Assembly (NCBI GenBank): GCA_947652115.1
Contig: OX393561.1
Location: 10,235,376 to 10,299,375 of the forward strand
Length of the DNA stretch: 64,000 nt
Direction: 5' to 3'
Origin: Blastomussa wellsi
Lineage: Eukaryota; Cnidaria; Anthozoa; Scleractinia; Plerogyridae
Shown: piece after piece, positions 21,062 to 32,134 of the stretch
Layout of the letters: every line of letters starts with the position of its first letter
Position numbering within the stretch: the stretch's first letter is position 1
Program-made: the position numbers and the translations under genes
The notes under the pieces: model-generated
The model's database searches: none
What the model was told of the DNA's origin: nothing
What the model saw: only the letters and a program-made list of their open reading frames with translations

Positions 21062-21348
21062 CTCTGCAGTGGCCTAATGGTTAGTGCGCTGGACTCCGTA
21101 TCGGACGGTCCGGGTTTGAGCCTCTAGCCGGGGCACTGCGTTGTGTCCTTGGTCAAGAACTCAAACAGTGCCTCTCCACCCAGGTGTATAAATGGGTACC
21201 GGTGAATTTACTGCTGGGGGGTAGCCCTGCGATGGACTAGCATCCCATCCAGGGGGGAGTAGAAATACTCGCTGTCGCTTCATGCTACAGAAACCGGGAA
21301 AAGCTCCGGCCTGATGGGCCACTTGGCCCGAATGCAGACTTTGCCTAT
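21062..21348 (+). repeat. tRNA-derived SINE, well preserved (copy 5)
   Basis: A box AGTGGCCTAATGGTTAGTGC and B box GGGTTTGAGCC, then GGGGCACTGCGTTGTG, CACCCAGGTGTATAAATGGG, GGGTAGCCCTGCGATGGAC and CATCCCATCCAGGGG. The best head-to-tail example with copy 6. Confidence 0.85.
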
Positions 21349-21869
21349 TAACCTCTTACTGACCGAGCGCGAGGGCCGTAGTGGGGAATATTAGGGAGCT
21401 TAAGCAAGCCACGACGGCAACGTCAACGAGAACGTCGCAAAACAAAAGATTTAATGAGCAGTACAATAGCTCTGCACGTGCGTTATAATTTTTTGTACAT
21501 TTCTCTGCCGTCCTCTGCAAAGCAACAACGTGAAATGACCAAATTCTGAGTACTTTGGAGAACGTGAACCTCGACGGCTTAATTTTCGTTTTTCTGTTTG
21601 AAAATAAGCTCCGTCCTTTTATTTTCTACAAGAACTGCGTTTGAAAGCCATAGATGCACCGAATACATCAAGACAATTGCGAGATTCGTGCGTCAAGTAT
21701 AAATTCATTTTTGAGCAGGCGTCGTCCTAGCCGTCGCCGTCGTCATTGCTTAAGCTCCCTATTGGCCCTATATCGTGGAAGTACGGACCGAGTGCAGCGA
21801 GTTCCGTGCAAAAAACGACCGAGGGCCGATATTGCCCAGTACGGCTCGAGCAAGCTTGGTTAGTAAGTA

Positions 21870-22092
21870 ATATAATTTGGTTTTATCAACTGGGTTGATT
21901 CCGTAAAGAGATTCGAGAGCTGACGTTTCGAGCGTTGGCCCTTCGTCGGAGCGAATCAAGGACGAAGGGCTAACGCTGGAAACGGTGGCCAATTCACATT
22001 ATCAACCCAGTTGATAAAACCAAATTATATTGTTATACTTCCCACCTACGCAGCACCACAGTTTCTTTAGAAACTCACCCCCTCTATTCATA
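21870..22092. mobile_element. Penelope-like element, head-to-head copy (C)
   Basis: An inverted left arm (21870-21955) meets a full right arm (21960-22088) ending TTAGAAACTCACCCCC. The 12-bp target duplication GGTTAGTAAGTA lies at 21858-21869 and 22093-22104. The hammerhead-like block is partly deleted in the right arm. Confidence 0.82.
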
Positions 22093-22106
22093 GGTTAGTA
22101 AGTAGT

Positions 22107-22440
22107 TTATTATATGGCACTCGGGTTGTGCATGCTTGTTAAAAACTGAGACACTTTCGGTGACTTGAATTCAGAGGTTTTCCGCCGTAACGTGTTTTGA
22201 TACTACGAATAACTCCGAAAGAACAAGCTATCGCGATTTTAAAACATTTTTTTTTAATTAGAGTATTTAAAAACGTTTTTTCATTACGCAATTATAGTTG
22301 CAAAATTACATTATCCAACTTTACAAAAATACGCGGATAAGAACCGTTTCTATGGAAACGGTCCCTATTGCAAAATCCCGACCAAGGAAGAACCAATCAG
22401 AACGCTCGGATTTTCCTTGCCATATAATAATGGGCAATAC
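22107..22440. mobile_element. MITE with TTATTATATGGC ends
   Basis: TTTATTATATGGCAC on the left and TTGCCATATAATAATG on the right are inverse. It starts two bases after the target duplication of PLE copy C. No protein is encoded. Confidence 0.6.
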
Positions 22441-23075
22441 TTTAAGAATATTTATGACATCATAGTAGTTACCATGGCAACACCCTGACAGTGACAAAAG
22501 ATTTCCAAAATTTCAGTTTGCCAATTATCTTTAAAACTAAGTCGGTGACCTGCCATTTTTATTTCGTTATTTAAAAGCTCCCTTAAATCTGTATTTGTCT
22601 GCCAGTATTGGAAAAATCTGTGTTGTGGAAATTAAGCTTTTTTTTTTAAGAAAGGCGTTTTTTAAATTACAAGAAATTCCCCAACACAGTTTTTGCCCAA
22701 ACTTTTCTATTTGAATCAGCGTTCGGAATGCTAACCGCATGCAAAAAATCAAGGTAGGTCACCAAGTTAATTTTCGAAATAATATAAAAAGAATGTTTTT
22801 CACTTTTTATTTCCGGCTTAGCGGATTACAGATGTAGCGCGCGCATGGTTAATGAGATGATGGGAATTTGGATCCCAAGCTGACGCGAGCAATGAAAGCG
22901 CGCGCGCAGCTGAAAACCCTTTCGAGCTGCAATTCGGATTAGTTCGACGGCTGCTGTGCCAATACACATCAGCTCAATGCTGCCTAAGTGTGACCTACGT
23001 TAACAAAAACATTATGTATATATGTCATGGGTTCGAATCCAGTCGGGGACTCAGCTTTTGCCTTTGACCCATGTT
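22441..23075. other. Intergenic; tRNA-like B-box at the right end
   Basis: Mostly featureless. Near 23029-23046 ATGGGTTCGAATCCAGTCGG resembles a T-arm/B-box, but the rest of a tRNA is not recoverable. Confidence 0.35.
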
Positions 23076-23590
23076 TAGGCCTTGGCGGATTGTGCTCCTA
23101 AAAGTGGCATATGCTACCAGCAGTGCTCGATATTTTGCCAAATTATGCCAGAATTCCCAAATTGTGCTCCTGATTTCCGAAATTATGCTCACAAAATGAC
23201 GTAGATTGTGTACATATAGGAGCGTAATAACGACACCAAATTATGATGTTTTTCAAATCAACTGTTGTTGTAAATTTATCTGTGTTTTATGGCAGTTTGT
23301 CTCGGCCCTCAGCTGTCCAAATTAGCTGCTCGCATCTCTGAACCGTTTGTAAAATGCCCTGAATGACTCAACGATCACACTTGCATATACTGACTGAACC
23401 AGAACGAACATACTACTTAAATTTAATTTATTTCTGTAGAAAATACACCACATTTACTAAATTTTATGAATTTATGCTCCAAAAAGTGCTAAACTTTGCT
23501 AATTATGTCGTGGCAGTGCTCGTTTAAAAAATTATGCCTTTTTGCTGCAATAATGCCAAAAATTATGCCAGCACAATCCGCCAAGACCTA
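23076..23590. mobile_element. TIR element with TA edges
   Basis: GGCCTTGGCGGATTGTGCT at the left is the inverse of AGCACAATCCGCCAAGACC at the right (18 of 19). Both edges carry TA, as for Tc1/mariner-type insertions. The interior repeats short words such as AATTATGCC and GTGCTC many times. Confidence 0.75.
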
Positions 23591-23938
23591 CACAGTCATG
23601 TTCGCGACAAAATAGACATTTCATCTTTACCATTTGTCCACCGAGGTCAAAATTTTGCCATTCGATCTTTCACTATTTATCACAACGTTTGATGCTCACA
23701 GAATATTAATACATTCGTAATTTCTTTGAAAGTAGCTGGGGGACACTTAAATTCATGGTTGCTCAACTGAGAGCTAAAACAAAAAGGCTACGCATTAACG
23801 AGGGCCTCGAAATTCCTATATTTACATCGATCTCCTTAAAACCTGTTTTCCTCGATACTGTATGTACACAAATCATTTCGCAACGCAACAGTTTTTAATC
23901 TCAATCTGTTCACCCATAACGGGAGTTTTCTTGCTCAC

Positions 23939-24538
23939 CTAGTTATTACGCTGAGCAATGTCCACTCCAAAGCCAATGGAGCGATTGGCCGCTGTCTTGC
24001 CTCCCTTCATAGCGGGATGACTGGAACCTTCAGATCTTGGTGTACCTTTGCTTCGCGCGGTGCGAGTAGTAGGCCCTTTTTTTTCGCCATTTGATGGCCG
24101 GGTTTTGGCCCTGGTTCCTATTGCTGGGTAGGTATAAAATTGAGGCCTGAAGAGCACAGATTCCATGGGATCATCTATGGAGGTGCGGGAGCAGAGAGAG
24201 TCGAGAGATAACAAAGTGAAAGGCTCTGGATAGCTAAATTTCAAGGCTGACTCCCCCACCAAATGTCCTTTATCTTGTGTTATCGGTGATGATGCTAGCC
24301 ACAAATAGGACGCCACGTTCTCTGTACGTTTCAGTTCGCTCGTGTTTTTGCATTTCGACCTTGTTGTTGTACGCCCGCCGTCCGCTTCGAGATTTTGACC
24401 TGCGTCCATATCTCCATCAATTTTTGTACATTTTTCGATATTTTGTAACAATTCGCTATCCTCTTTTCTTTGTTCTTTTGGTAAATTTATTGCCATGCGA
24501 CGTTGTGCCGAAGCTGCCTTTGAATTAAACGAACCCAT
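23939..24538 (-). CDS. Hypothetical N-myristoylated protein, paralogue 1
   Basis: 199 codons from ATG at 24538 (AAGATGG, a good start context) to TAG. The N-terminus MGSFNSK fits the N-myristoylation pattern (Gly2, Ser6, Lys7), which would tether the protein to membrane. The rest is hydrophilic: KEQRKEDSELLQNIEK may form a short helix, then SYLWLASSPITQ, and a Lys/Thr/Ser-rich tail GEKKGPTTRTARSKGTPR. No family recognised. Shared features with the ORF at 26304-26960 (MGSF-x-SK, WLAS-S/T-P, ALKFS/ALKYS, GFG near the end) indicate tandem duplication. It could be the last exon of a longer gene; no upstream coding exon was found. Confidence 0.6.
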   Translation of the reverse strand: MGSFNSKAASAQRRMAINLPKEQRKEDSELLQNIEKCTKIDGDMDAGQNLEADGGRTTTRSKCKNTSELKRTENVASYLWLASSPITQDKGHLVGESALKFSYPEPFTLLSLDSLCSRTSIDDPMESVLFRPQFYTYPAIGTRAKTRPSNGEKKGPTTRTARSKGTPRSEGSSHPAMKGGKTAANRSIGFGVDIAQRNN

Positions 24539-24962
24539 CTTGATCACTGAGTACAGCACTTCGCACACAAAAAATATCGGCGGCGTCACCAGCTGCACCC
24601 AAATCTTATTTTTGCTGACGTCGTGAACTTTTTAGCAATTACGCAATCGGTAGTATTCAAAGGAATGCCGAAGTGTTCTGCATATAGCAAATGGTAATCT
24701 CGTTTACTAGCTGCACAATCGGTGACAACGAGAGCAAATTCTCTTTGAAAAAAGTATACATGGTATACATTGTAATAAATTTTAAAGTACATGGAAAATC
24801 ATGAGAACTCAATAGATATACCCAGGAAATACTAGAACTTATACAAAGCGGTCTGAAATGTTGCTTAGCTTAGACTGGCAGGAAATCAGTTGGATGACTT
24901 CAGGTTTACCGCGCGCTTGTGCTCCAAACTCAGCAACAACAATTTGCGTCTCAAATTATTGC

Positions 24963-25429
24963 ACATTACTTGCAAAAAATTTCGGACGTTTTATTTCGGT
25001 CGTTTAATTTTCGGACACTTTTTCCCTCACTTCGGACAATTTTCGGACAAAAATTTCGGACGGCACTGCGCTGAAACATGCCTAAAGTAAATTTAGGACT
25101 GAAAAACATGAATTAGACTGAAATAAAATCTGTGAAAATGATAGTTTTACTGTACCTTCAAGGTTTTACAGCCGGATACACCAACGAGAAAATAACAAAA
25201 ACTCAATCAAGCTTATGCCTCGAGCAGTGTCTCAACTATAGAGTTCGGTCCAGAAAGGGAACTAAGGGCTTTGAAGCTTAATGTGGCTTAATGATATGTG
25301 ATGCCGTCGCCCAGAAAGTACTTTTAAAGTTTTATACTATACTGTAAAAATTTCGGACACTTAAAAATTTAGGACGGTTTTATTGTCGGACACTCACTAT
25401 TTTTGTCCGAAATGTTTTGCAAGTAATGT
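24963..25429. mobile_element. MITE with iterated TTTCGGAC
   Basis: Ends ACATTACTTGCAAAAAATTT and the inverse of AAATGTTTTGCAAGTAATGT. Near both ends TTTCGGAC or TTCGGACA recurs about ten times, like the subterminal transposase-binding repeats of some DNA transposons. It lies between the two paralogous ORFs. Confidence 0.75.
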
Positions 25430-25535
25430 ATTTCGAAACATTTAACGCGAACAATCAAAAGATCAACAACAACCAGAATATAAATAAGCAGTGACAGTAC
25501 CAGTTATTGGCAAATCAAAATTGTACAGAAGTTAA

Positions 25536-25721
25536 TAGGCCATTTCCGAGTTCCCTTTTCTCTCTGTTTCAAAACGAGTCTAAGTGCGAAACTATTCATA
25601 TGGAAATGAGCTCTTTTTGCATGAGAATGAAGCTGCAGGTAAAACACATTTTCATATGAATGGTTTCGCACTTAGACTCGTTTTGACGATGAGGCAAAAG
25701 AGAACTCGGAAATGGCCAATT
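25536..25721. mobile_element. GGCCATTTCCGAGTT MITE (copy 1)
   Basis: Palindromic: ATAGGCCATTTCCGAGTTCC and the inverse GAGAACTCGGAAATGGCCAA, with CAAAACGAGTCTAAGTGCGA inside each arm. A second copy is at 48868-49048. Confidence 0.8.
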
Positions 25722-26303
25722 AGAAGCGACAGGAACTTTAAAATACTAAGCTAGCATGCATTAGACACAAGCAACCTAAAGTATATGCTATGCTAACCTG
25801 TATTCGGGCCTTTTCTTTACTAAAATTATATTTCATTGTATAAGAGACCACTGGTATAGTTCGTTGGCGTTTTTACGTCCAAAGAAATGGAAAAAAGAAA
25901 ACATAGCGTAGTTGCAAACTATATCAGTATTTTTCATTTCGAAATTGGTTTCAACATATTTTGATGGACTATTTTTCTGATATCGAATTTAAGATGAAAT
26001 TTTCGGAACAATCAGACAATTCGCACCTATTATGCAACCAAGCTACCAATAAAGCAAATATATATTGAAAAATAAAAATTTGCAGCTAAATTAAGCGACT
26101 GGTCGATGAAATGAGTCCTTTTCAGAGAAAAACAACAAAGTAATTCCATAATCAAAAAATGCAGGCAAAGTATAAACTTCAATATTTAGATTTAAACTAT
26201 TCGTTATCCGTAATAATTTCTAGAAGTTAGTACTTTGGAGAGCATTATTATCAAATTAAGTCAACTGCTACCTTACAGCACTGCACATGCCAGAGTGGCG
26301 TCT
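25722..26303. other. Spacer between paralogous ORFs, nothing recognised
   Basis: AT-rich, no ORF and no paired repeats seen. It may hold the 3' UTR of paralogue 2. Confidence 0.35.
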
Positions 26304-26960
26304 CTACGGAGACTGCAAACTTGTCCCTTCGTTTTCCAAGGCAGAAGTTTTCGCCAATGACTTACAGACTGTTAACCGAGAACGGGCATCAGCATTTGGG
26401 GAACTTTGCTTCCCAACCGCACCAAAACCAACAGGATATCTACCAGGAAGGGGCAAAGAGGAATCGTCTTGCCTTTTCTTCTTCTCGTCTTTGTTAGCTC
26501 CACAGTCATGTGCCGACGCAGATGAGGACGATGGCGCGTCTACATTCGTGCTTGAGGACGATGACTCACCGGAATTCGGCTGCCAGGATTCAACATATTT
26601 TTCATTGCTGTATTTCAAAGCGGGGCCTGTCTTGCTACCTTCTATGGGCTTTTTCCCTTTGGACTTCGGCTCTTTCGTCCTGTTGTTCAAAACAACTGGT
26701 GTTGATGCCAACCAAGAAAACGACGGGCCCACCGGCTTCGTAGCGGCCTGTTCTTCTTGGCTCGTGGTTGCGCCTGAGTTTGATGGACATCCATTCGTTG
26801 TGTCGGCTTGACCTTGAGCTATGGAATACTTCGCCATTTCGCTGTCATCGGCTATTGGGCCACCCTCGCCTTCATTTTGGCGATTGATCTCTTCGTTGGA
26901 CGTTTCGCTAAGGGTACCACCATAACGGATTGAACGCACCTTAGAACTAAATGATCCCAT
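26304..26960 (-). CDS. Hypothetical N-myristoylated protein, paralogue 2
   Basis: 218 codons from ATG at 26960 to TAG at 26304. It starts MGSFSSK, again a myristoylation pattern. Middle: acidic and Ser-rich, SFSWLASTPVVLNN, KEPKSKGKKPIEGSKTG, ALKYSNEKYVESW, a Ser run (GESSSSS), then KDEKKKRQDD and PVGFGAV. Predicted disordered apart from short motifs. It lies 1.8 kb upstream of paralogue 1 on the same strand. Codon use looks coding (long open frame rich in GC relative to the flanks). Function unknown; membrane-tethered scaffold or ciliary protein are guesses only. Confidence 0.6.
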   Translation of the reverse strand: MGSFSSKVRSIRYGGTLSETSNEEINRQNEGEGGPIADDSEMAKYSIAQGQADTTNGCPSNSGATTSQEEQAATKPVGPSFSWLASTPVVLNNRTKEPKSKGKKPIEGSKTGPALKYSNEKYVESWQPNSGESSSSSTNVDAPSSSSASAHDCGANKDEKKKRQDDSSLPLPGRYPVGFGAVGKQSSPNADARSRLTVCKSLAKTSALENEGTSLQSP

Positions 26961-27400
26961 TTTGTCCAACGTAGCGCAACTTTGCTGTAAAGTTTAGTCC
27001 GTTCAACGTAACTGAACAATCCAAACTAATTCACTTGAATTCAAGTAATTCAAATTCAAATGAAAAACAAATTATTAATTCATATATTTGACAAATAAGG
27101 TGTAAAGTACGTAAATTGCTTAATGAATAGCTTAATGAATGTATTCTATCTCCCAGATCTTCTCGGTCTGAGGAAGTGAACCTCGTGCTGCTCCATGAAC
27201 TTTTCTCTTTAATAACTCAACAATGTACTCGGGCACATTTTATTTAATTTCTTTTATAATGCACGTGGCTCATTCTCATTTCCAGGGCCGTTTGTTTGTC
27301 TTAGTCGGCTGGGCCTGTGCACTCTCAATTGTTGGTATATGCATCCGGCCTTTAGATTCTTGGACGAAATAATATTCTATTCTGTTCATGGATCACGAGA

Positions 27401-28513
27401 GTACGGTGGCCTGGAGGGGACATCGACTTCTTTTTTCTATTGGCGACTTCTTTCTTCCATTCGCGACTTCTTTTTTGCATTCGCGACTTCTTTTCTCGAT
27501 TCGCGACTTCTTTTTTTTATTCGCGACTTCTTTTTTATCCGCGACATTATTTTTTCCATCCACGATTTTTTTTGGCGACTTTTTTTGATCTATCGGCAAC
27601 CTTTTTTAATCGATCCGCGAATTCTTTTTCCTGTCTTGAGCGTGTTAAAATAACCTTGGCAGTCAGCAATATGGCGACGTAAGCGATGGTCGGACAGACA
27701 CGGAGGGGAAGTAACAGGACGCGATCGGACAGGTGAAGATGTGATATTGTTTCTCGTATCATTCCACGGTAAGATCTCCAAACACCTCATGAATATTTAT
27801 GCACCAGCTCGATCGCATCAGTGACTATCAGGACTTTCAGGGCTCAGGGGTTCCGAGTGGACTGAGCGATGATTTCCTAATTAAACTCTCCTGTAGAACA
27901 GCCTCGTTCATTAGGTAGTGATCGATTTTGAGAACTAGGGAGATAGTAACCAGGTGATACAAAACGCAGTACTGCCGAAACGACGGTGAACATAACCGAG
28001 CTTAATAGCGTTAAAAAATACCAAAAACTTTTGTATCACCTGGTTACAATCTCCCTAGTTCTCAAAATCAGTCACTACCTAATGAACGAGGCTGTTCTAT
28101 AAGAGAGTTTAATTAGGAGATCATCACTCGGTCCACTCGGAACTCCTGAGCCCTGATAGTCTTGATAGTAACTCATGCGATCGAACTGGAACATACTCAT
28201 GAGGTGTTTGGAGATCTTACTGTAAAATGATACGAGAAATAATATCACATCTTTACCTGTCCGATCGCGTCCTGTTACTTCCCGTCCGTGTCAGTCCGAC
28301 TGCCAAGGATATTTGAGCCCGCAGTCTTAAGCCATGCTCAAGACGGGAAAAAGAACTCGCGGATCGCTAAAAAAGAAGTCGCAAAAAAACAGTCGGGGAT
28401 GGAAAAAAATCCGCTGATAAAAAAGAAGTCGCGGATAAAAAAAGAAGTCACGAATGGAAAAAAGAAGTCGCGAATGGAAAAAAGAAGTCGATGTCCCCTC
28501 CAGGCCACCGTAC
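27401..28513. mobile_element. 1.1-kb foldback element with minisatellite arms
   Basis: The left end GTACGGTGGCCTGGAGGGGA and the right end TCCCCTCCAGGCCACCGTAC are exact inverses. Each arm has, from outside in, the terminal block, an approximately 20-bp tandem repeat (ATTCGCGACTTCTTTTTT; 27425-27620 left, 28345-28490 right) and about 340 bp of unique inverted sequence. The arms meet at a loop of about 64 bases (27965-28028). No ORF for a transposase. The architecture recalls Drosophila FB and Galileo elements, but no sequence relation is claimed. Confidence 0.85.
27425..27620 (+). repeat. About 20-bp minisatellite, left foldback arm
   Basis: Around ten units of the form ATTCGCGACTTCTTTTTT with small length changes. 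The inverse array in the right arm (28345-28490) has fewer units. Its open frames in all phases are composition artefacts. Confidence 0.85.
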
Positions 28514-29750
28514 TAGAGAAATAAATCGCCTTTATCTCAAAAACATGCACGGTGAACTATATTTTTTATTGCATAATTGTGGGGCAAAGATCATCCTCCA
28601 AAAGTTAAAAGTGTGCACAAAACTTGCCTACTCGACAATGAAAATTTTGGCCTTGAAAACAACTAGTCGACGAGAAACGTTTGGAGACGTTGCCGTTTGA
28701 AACTGTGATTTTCTCAAACCTTGGGGTACAATTGGCCCATCTCATCTCATTTGCAGGCACGGTGACCTATCTTTTTAATCGTATTTTTCGAATCAGCGCT
28801 TGGTAGGGAACACTCGAGAAAAGTTTAAAAAAAATCGTTCGACAACTTTTATTTCTTAGGAATTACCTAAAGAGAGTGCGGCTCGCAATAGCAACGCTAG
28901 TAAACTTGAGGCCCTCTAATAAAATAAAACCGAGTTAAAATAAAACCGAGTTGAAGAAAACTTGTTTTCATCTTATTTTATTTCTGTTCCAATCCCTTCT
29001 CCTTGCCGTGTGGATCAGTTTACCGCTTTTTACGAGTAGTCCAGCACCTCATATGAACATATTTTTTCGTTCGTTCTCCTTAACAATAGACTTCCTTGTT
29101 ATCAGGGCTAGAGGCTTTGCTTAGGAGTGTTCTCTATTGTTTCAACGCCCAATGGTATTGCCGCTTCAATGAGGTGCTGCTTGCCCCCTTTTTACTTAGT
29201 ATCACGCAAGAGTAGTGTTTCTGTTCAGATTCTAATTTCTATTAAACTCATTCCCACTCTGCACGTGGTGTTCTGGGTACGAGGTTACATCGAACATGGC
29301 GTCACGATTTCTCGAGGTGGTCATTGTCAGCCAATCCGATCTCCCGCTAAAGAATGTAGTGTCTACAATGGAAAATTAGGGTAGTTAATGTGCAATATTT
29401 ATATTAATGAGTAAGCACACGGATAGCATGATAAATTCTTAAAATTATCAGTGTTCTGCAGTCGTCACCGGCCCCCCGGGTAGTGTAGTAAACCGAGTTC
29501 GGCTACAGTTCGGTGCTTTCAAAAAATTAGCCGCTCGTATCACGACGGGGATCCGCCATTTTGAAAGGAATTCTCTTAAAACAATTTGTTACCTGCAGCC
29601 CGTCAACATGTGTGCTGCAGTCGACGTGCTTTTGACCAAGGAAACTAACAGAAAAAACTCGACCTGATCAAACAATGAAAATTCACGCAGATTTACAACA
29701 GAAAATGCCTTTGCAGGATTCTAACATCAACCGATTACTGATGGATAGAC
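28514..29750. other. Intergenic, no gene recognised
   Basis: Contains a two-unit tandem repeat AAAATAAAACCGAGTT (28919-28952) and otherwise unremarkable sequence. Confidence 0.4.
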
Positions 29751-29751
29751 C

Positions 29752-29923
29752 AATTCGGCTAACGTGTTTACATCCTTGTTGCTACCCAATTCAGATCATG
29801 TGATGTTACAATTGTGCAATTTGTCACGCGCAACTGAGTGCATGAATAATTGTGACTTCCCAAATGAATCACCACACGATCTGAATTGGGTAGCAACGAG
29901 GATGTAAACACGATAGGCAAATT
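29752..29923. mobile_element. Palindromic MITE
   Basis: AATTCGGCTAACGTGTTTAC and GTAAACACGATAGGCAAATT are inverse, as are TTGCTACCCAATTCAGATC and GATCTGAATTGGGTAGCAA. The loop is about 80 bases. Confidence 0.8.
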
Positions 29924-30229
29924 CTCCTGTTTCTTTAGCCGGTGGCAACGTCACTCCCATCACGTGACAAATTTTATTCAATCAAAATCACCAGAATGAG
30001 TACGGAGGAATCTGGAAATTTTTAAGCGTTCCTAACTTTTTGGTTCGGCTTGTACTAAAACCGGGAACAAACACCCCGAAACATGGAACACCAGAATTTT
30101 ATTTTTTATATAGCTTTTTTAGAAATTTATTGGCATTTTACGGTACTTCTTGCGTTCCGGGTTGTTCCGGTCATTCGTGTTCCAGTGTTCCTCGTGTTAG
30201 TACATGCCTTTTGGTTCCTTTGTTTGGAT

Positions 30230-30531
30230 TTAAAGGCCATTTCCAGTCCGTACTGCGCAGTCTCGGGATTTGTTTACATTTCTGTTTTCAATTCGTTGAG
30301 TCCGCCATGGCGGGTCGTTTTGTTTGGGAGGCAATGAGCTGAAACTTCGGTTTAAAATATCGTCGAGGTTCGTCTACTCTTTATTATTGTTTCACAAGGA
30401 TATCGGATGATAACAAGGAAGAAAAAGGTACGTTTTTACCCGTAATTTTCATTTTGGTTTGTTTACTTTTCATCGTGAGACTCAATAAACATTACAGGCG
30501 GACATTGCGCAGTACGGACTGGAACCTTTAA
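30230..30531. mobile_element. TTAA-flanked MITE
   Basis: TTAAAGG-CCATTTCCAGTCCG and the inverse CGGACTGGAACCTTTAA, with GTACTGCGCA shared by both arms. TTAA at both edges. The interior has CGCCATGGCGG and no gene. Confidence 0.75.
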
Positions 30532-31801
30532 GTTTGTTAAAATGAAAATCATTTGTGGATAAATTAAGCTAGTGCTAGCTTTTAGTTTAAATTTAGACTG
30601 TATTAACGATTTAGTCCTATTTAAAAATTAGATTATGAGCTCGAGATTTCTAAAACGAATCATGTGTCGGTGAAAAAGGTTTAAGACGGAATAAAATCGA
30701 GTACCAGAATAATAATCAAATTGCGTTATTTTCTACCCTTAATAAAAGGTAAATATGTAAGAAATTATCCGTGGACACCGACAACAATTTCTTATCAGAG
30801 CCCGAGAAAATGAATTTTAAAAATCACAAGCTATAGGCAAAATCTTACGTGTAGCCATTTTGTAAAATAGTCTTTAAGCGATTCAGTGGAATTAGTGGTT
30901 TTCGATGTTTGGTGTTGTTAGAAAAGATTTCTCTTGATAAGATATTTGAAGCAGTAACACAAAAGCTTGCAATAAGGTGTAAATAATTTTGGTACATAAT
31001 TTTGTCCAATAAATACTCGAATTCCTGGCGGATTCCGTCTTAAATCTTCCTGCGAAACTTCGCTAAAGCGCGAAGACGTCGCCGTTTTGAAGACGACCTT
31101 CAACCACTGCACTCTAATGGCTGATAGTGTGCAGTAGCTCAGCCAATCAGATTGCTGCATTTGCATTAGTATACTAGTAGATTTTTACTAAAACAAATTA
31201 GCTTAGTGTTCTTAATTCAACTGGATTTTATTATTGTAAATACAGATTTAGATTAAACTTATACCTCCTAGTATAGTTTTTACTGTTTTAGGAGCACTTC
31301 CATTAAAGACTAAAGATCCTCTCGATAAATTCAATTTATCGAAAGGATGCTCTATACTAACCTCCTTCGCAGACAATTCTTTTGGCTCGTCACGCAATCT
31401 CCGTGACGAGCGGAAAGAACACTGATCTGCGCACGAGGCCAGCCCTATAGCAGTGTGAGAACATCGAAAAATAAAAACTAAAAATGTCACGTCTTTTCTT
31501 CGGTAATTGCAAAATATTATTACCCAACTAGCCGTAGAGAAAACTACATTCCGGGGGGGTCCCGCAATGACCACCATGTTCTGAGGGAGTGGAGCCATCG
31601 AAACCTTGAAGGACCCTAGTCGGCCACGCCTTGCAATCCGTGAAACCCGCTATTTTAGATGCCATCGAAATTATGAAAATTGTATGGTGAAGTGACATCG
31701 TGTTGCATCGTCGAGTTGTTCTTTTTACGATACCTCATTCGTTTAGACAATCTCATTCGCTCCGCGTGGAAAAGAGCGAGTTTCAACTGAGTGACGTAAA
31801 C
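30532..31801. other. Intergenic, nothing recognised
   Basis: No gene, RNA or clearly paired repeat found. Short ORFs here have no domain-like content. Confidence 0.35.
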
Positions 31802-32134
31802 ATTCTCGTCCCCATAGCCATTTTCGTTTTTCTTAGCCGGCAGGGCCTTGGCACGAAAAACGAAGGGCTCTGGAGACATACGATTTCAAGTCCGAGATTC
31901 TAGGACTTCCGGACTTCATGTATATAGAATTGATGTTTCTACATGTTGTGTGTTGTAATAAGGCAGCCGGCGAACATTTTCACTTCCGTTTAAGATTTCT
32001 TTGTTCTCAACAGCCAATAAAAAAAATCGAAATTTGTTTAAAATCGTGTGTCCCCAGAGCCCTTCGTTTTTCTTGCCAAGGCCCTGCCGGCTAAGAGAAA
32101 CGAAAAGGGCTATGGGGACGAGAATATGTCGTAA
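31802..32134. mobile_element. Inverted-repeat element, 90-bp arms
   Basis: 31802-31892 (ATTCTCGTCCCCATAGCC ... GGCAGGGCCTTGGCACG) is the inverse of 32041-32134, with a spacer of about 150 bases. No ORF of interest. Confidence 0.75.

Noticed and set aside
26287..26811. 174-codon plus-strand ORF over paralogue 2
   Set aside because: Fully antisense to the minus-strand ORF, which has the better start context and a paralogue.
27339..27762. Six overlapping ORFs rich in RDFFF or KKSRIEKR
   Set aside because: They come from the 20-bp minisatellite in the foldback arm and are open on both strands.
27425..28490. Repeat-spacer pattern suggestive of CRISPR
   Set aside because: The units are contiguous variable 20-mers without unique spacers, in a eukaryotic genome.
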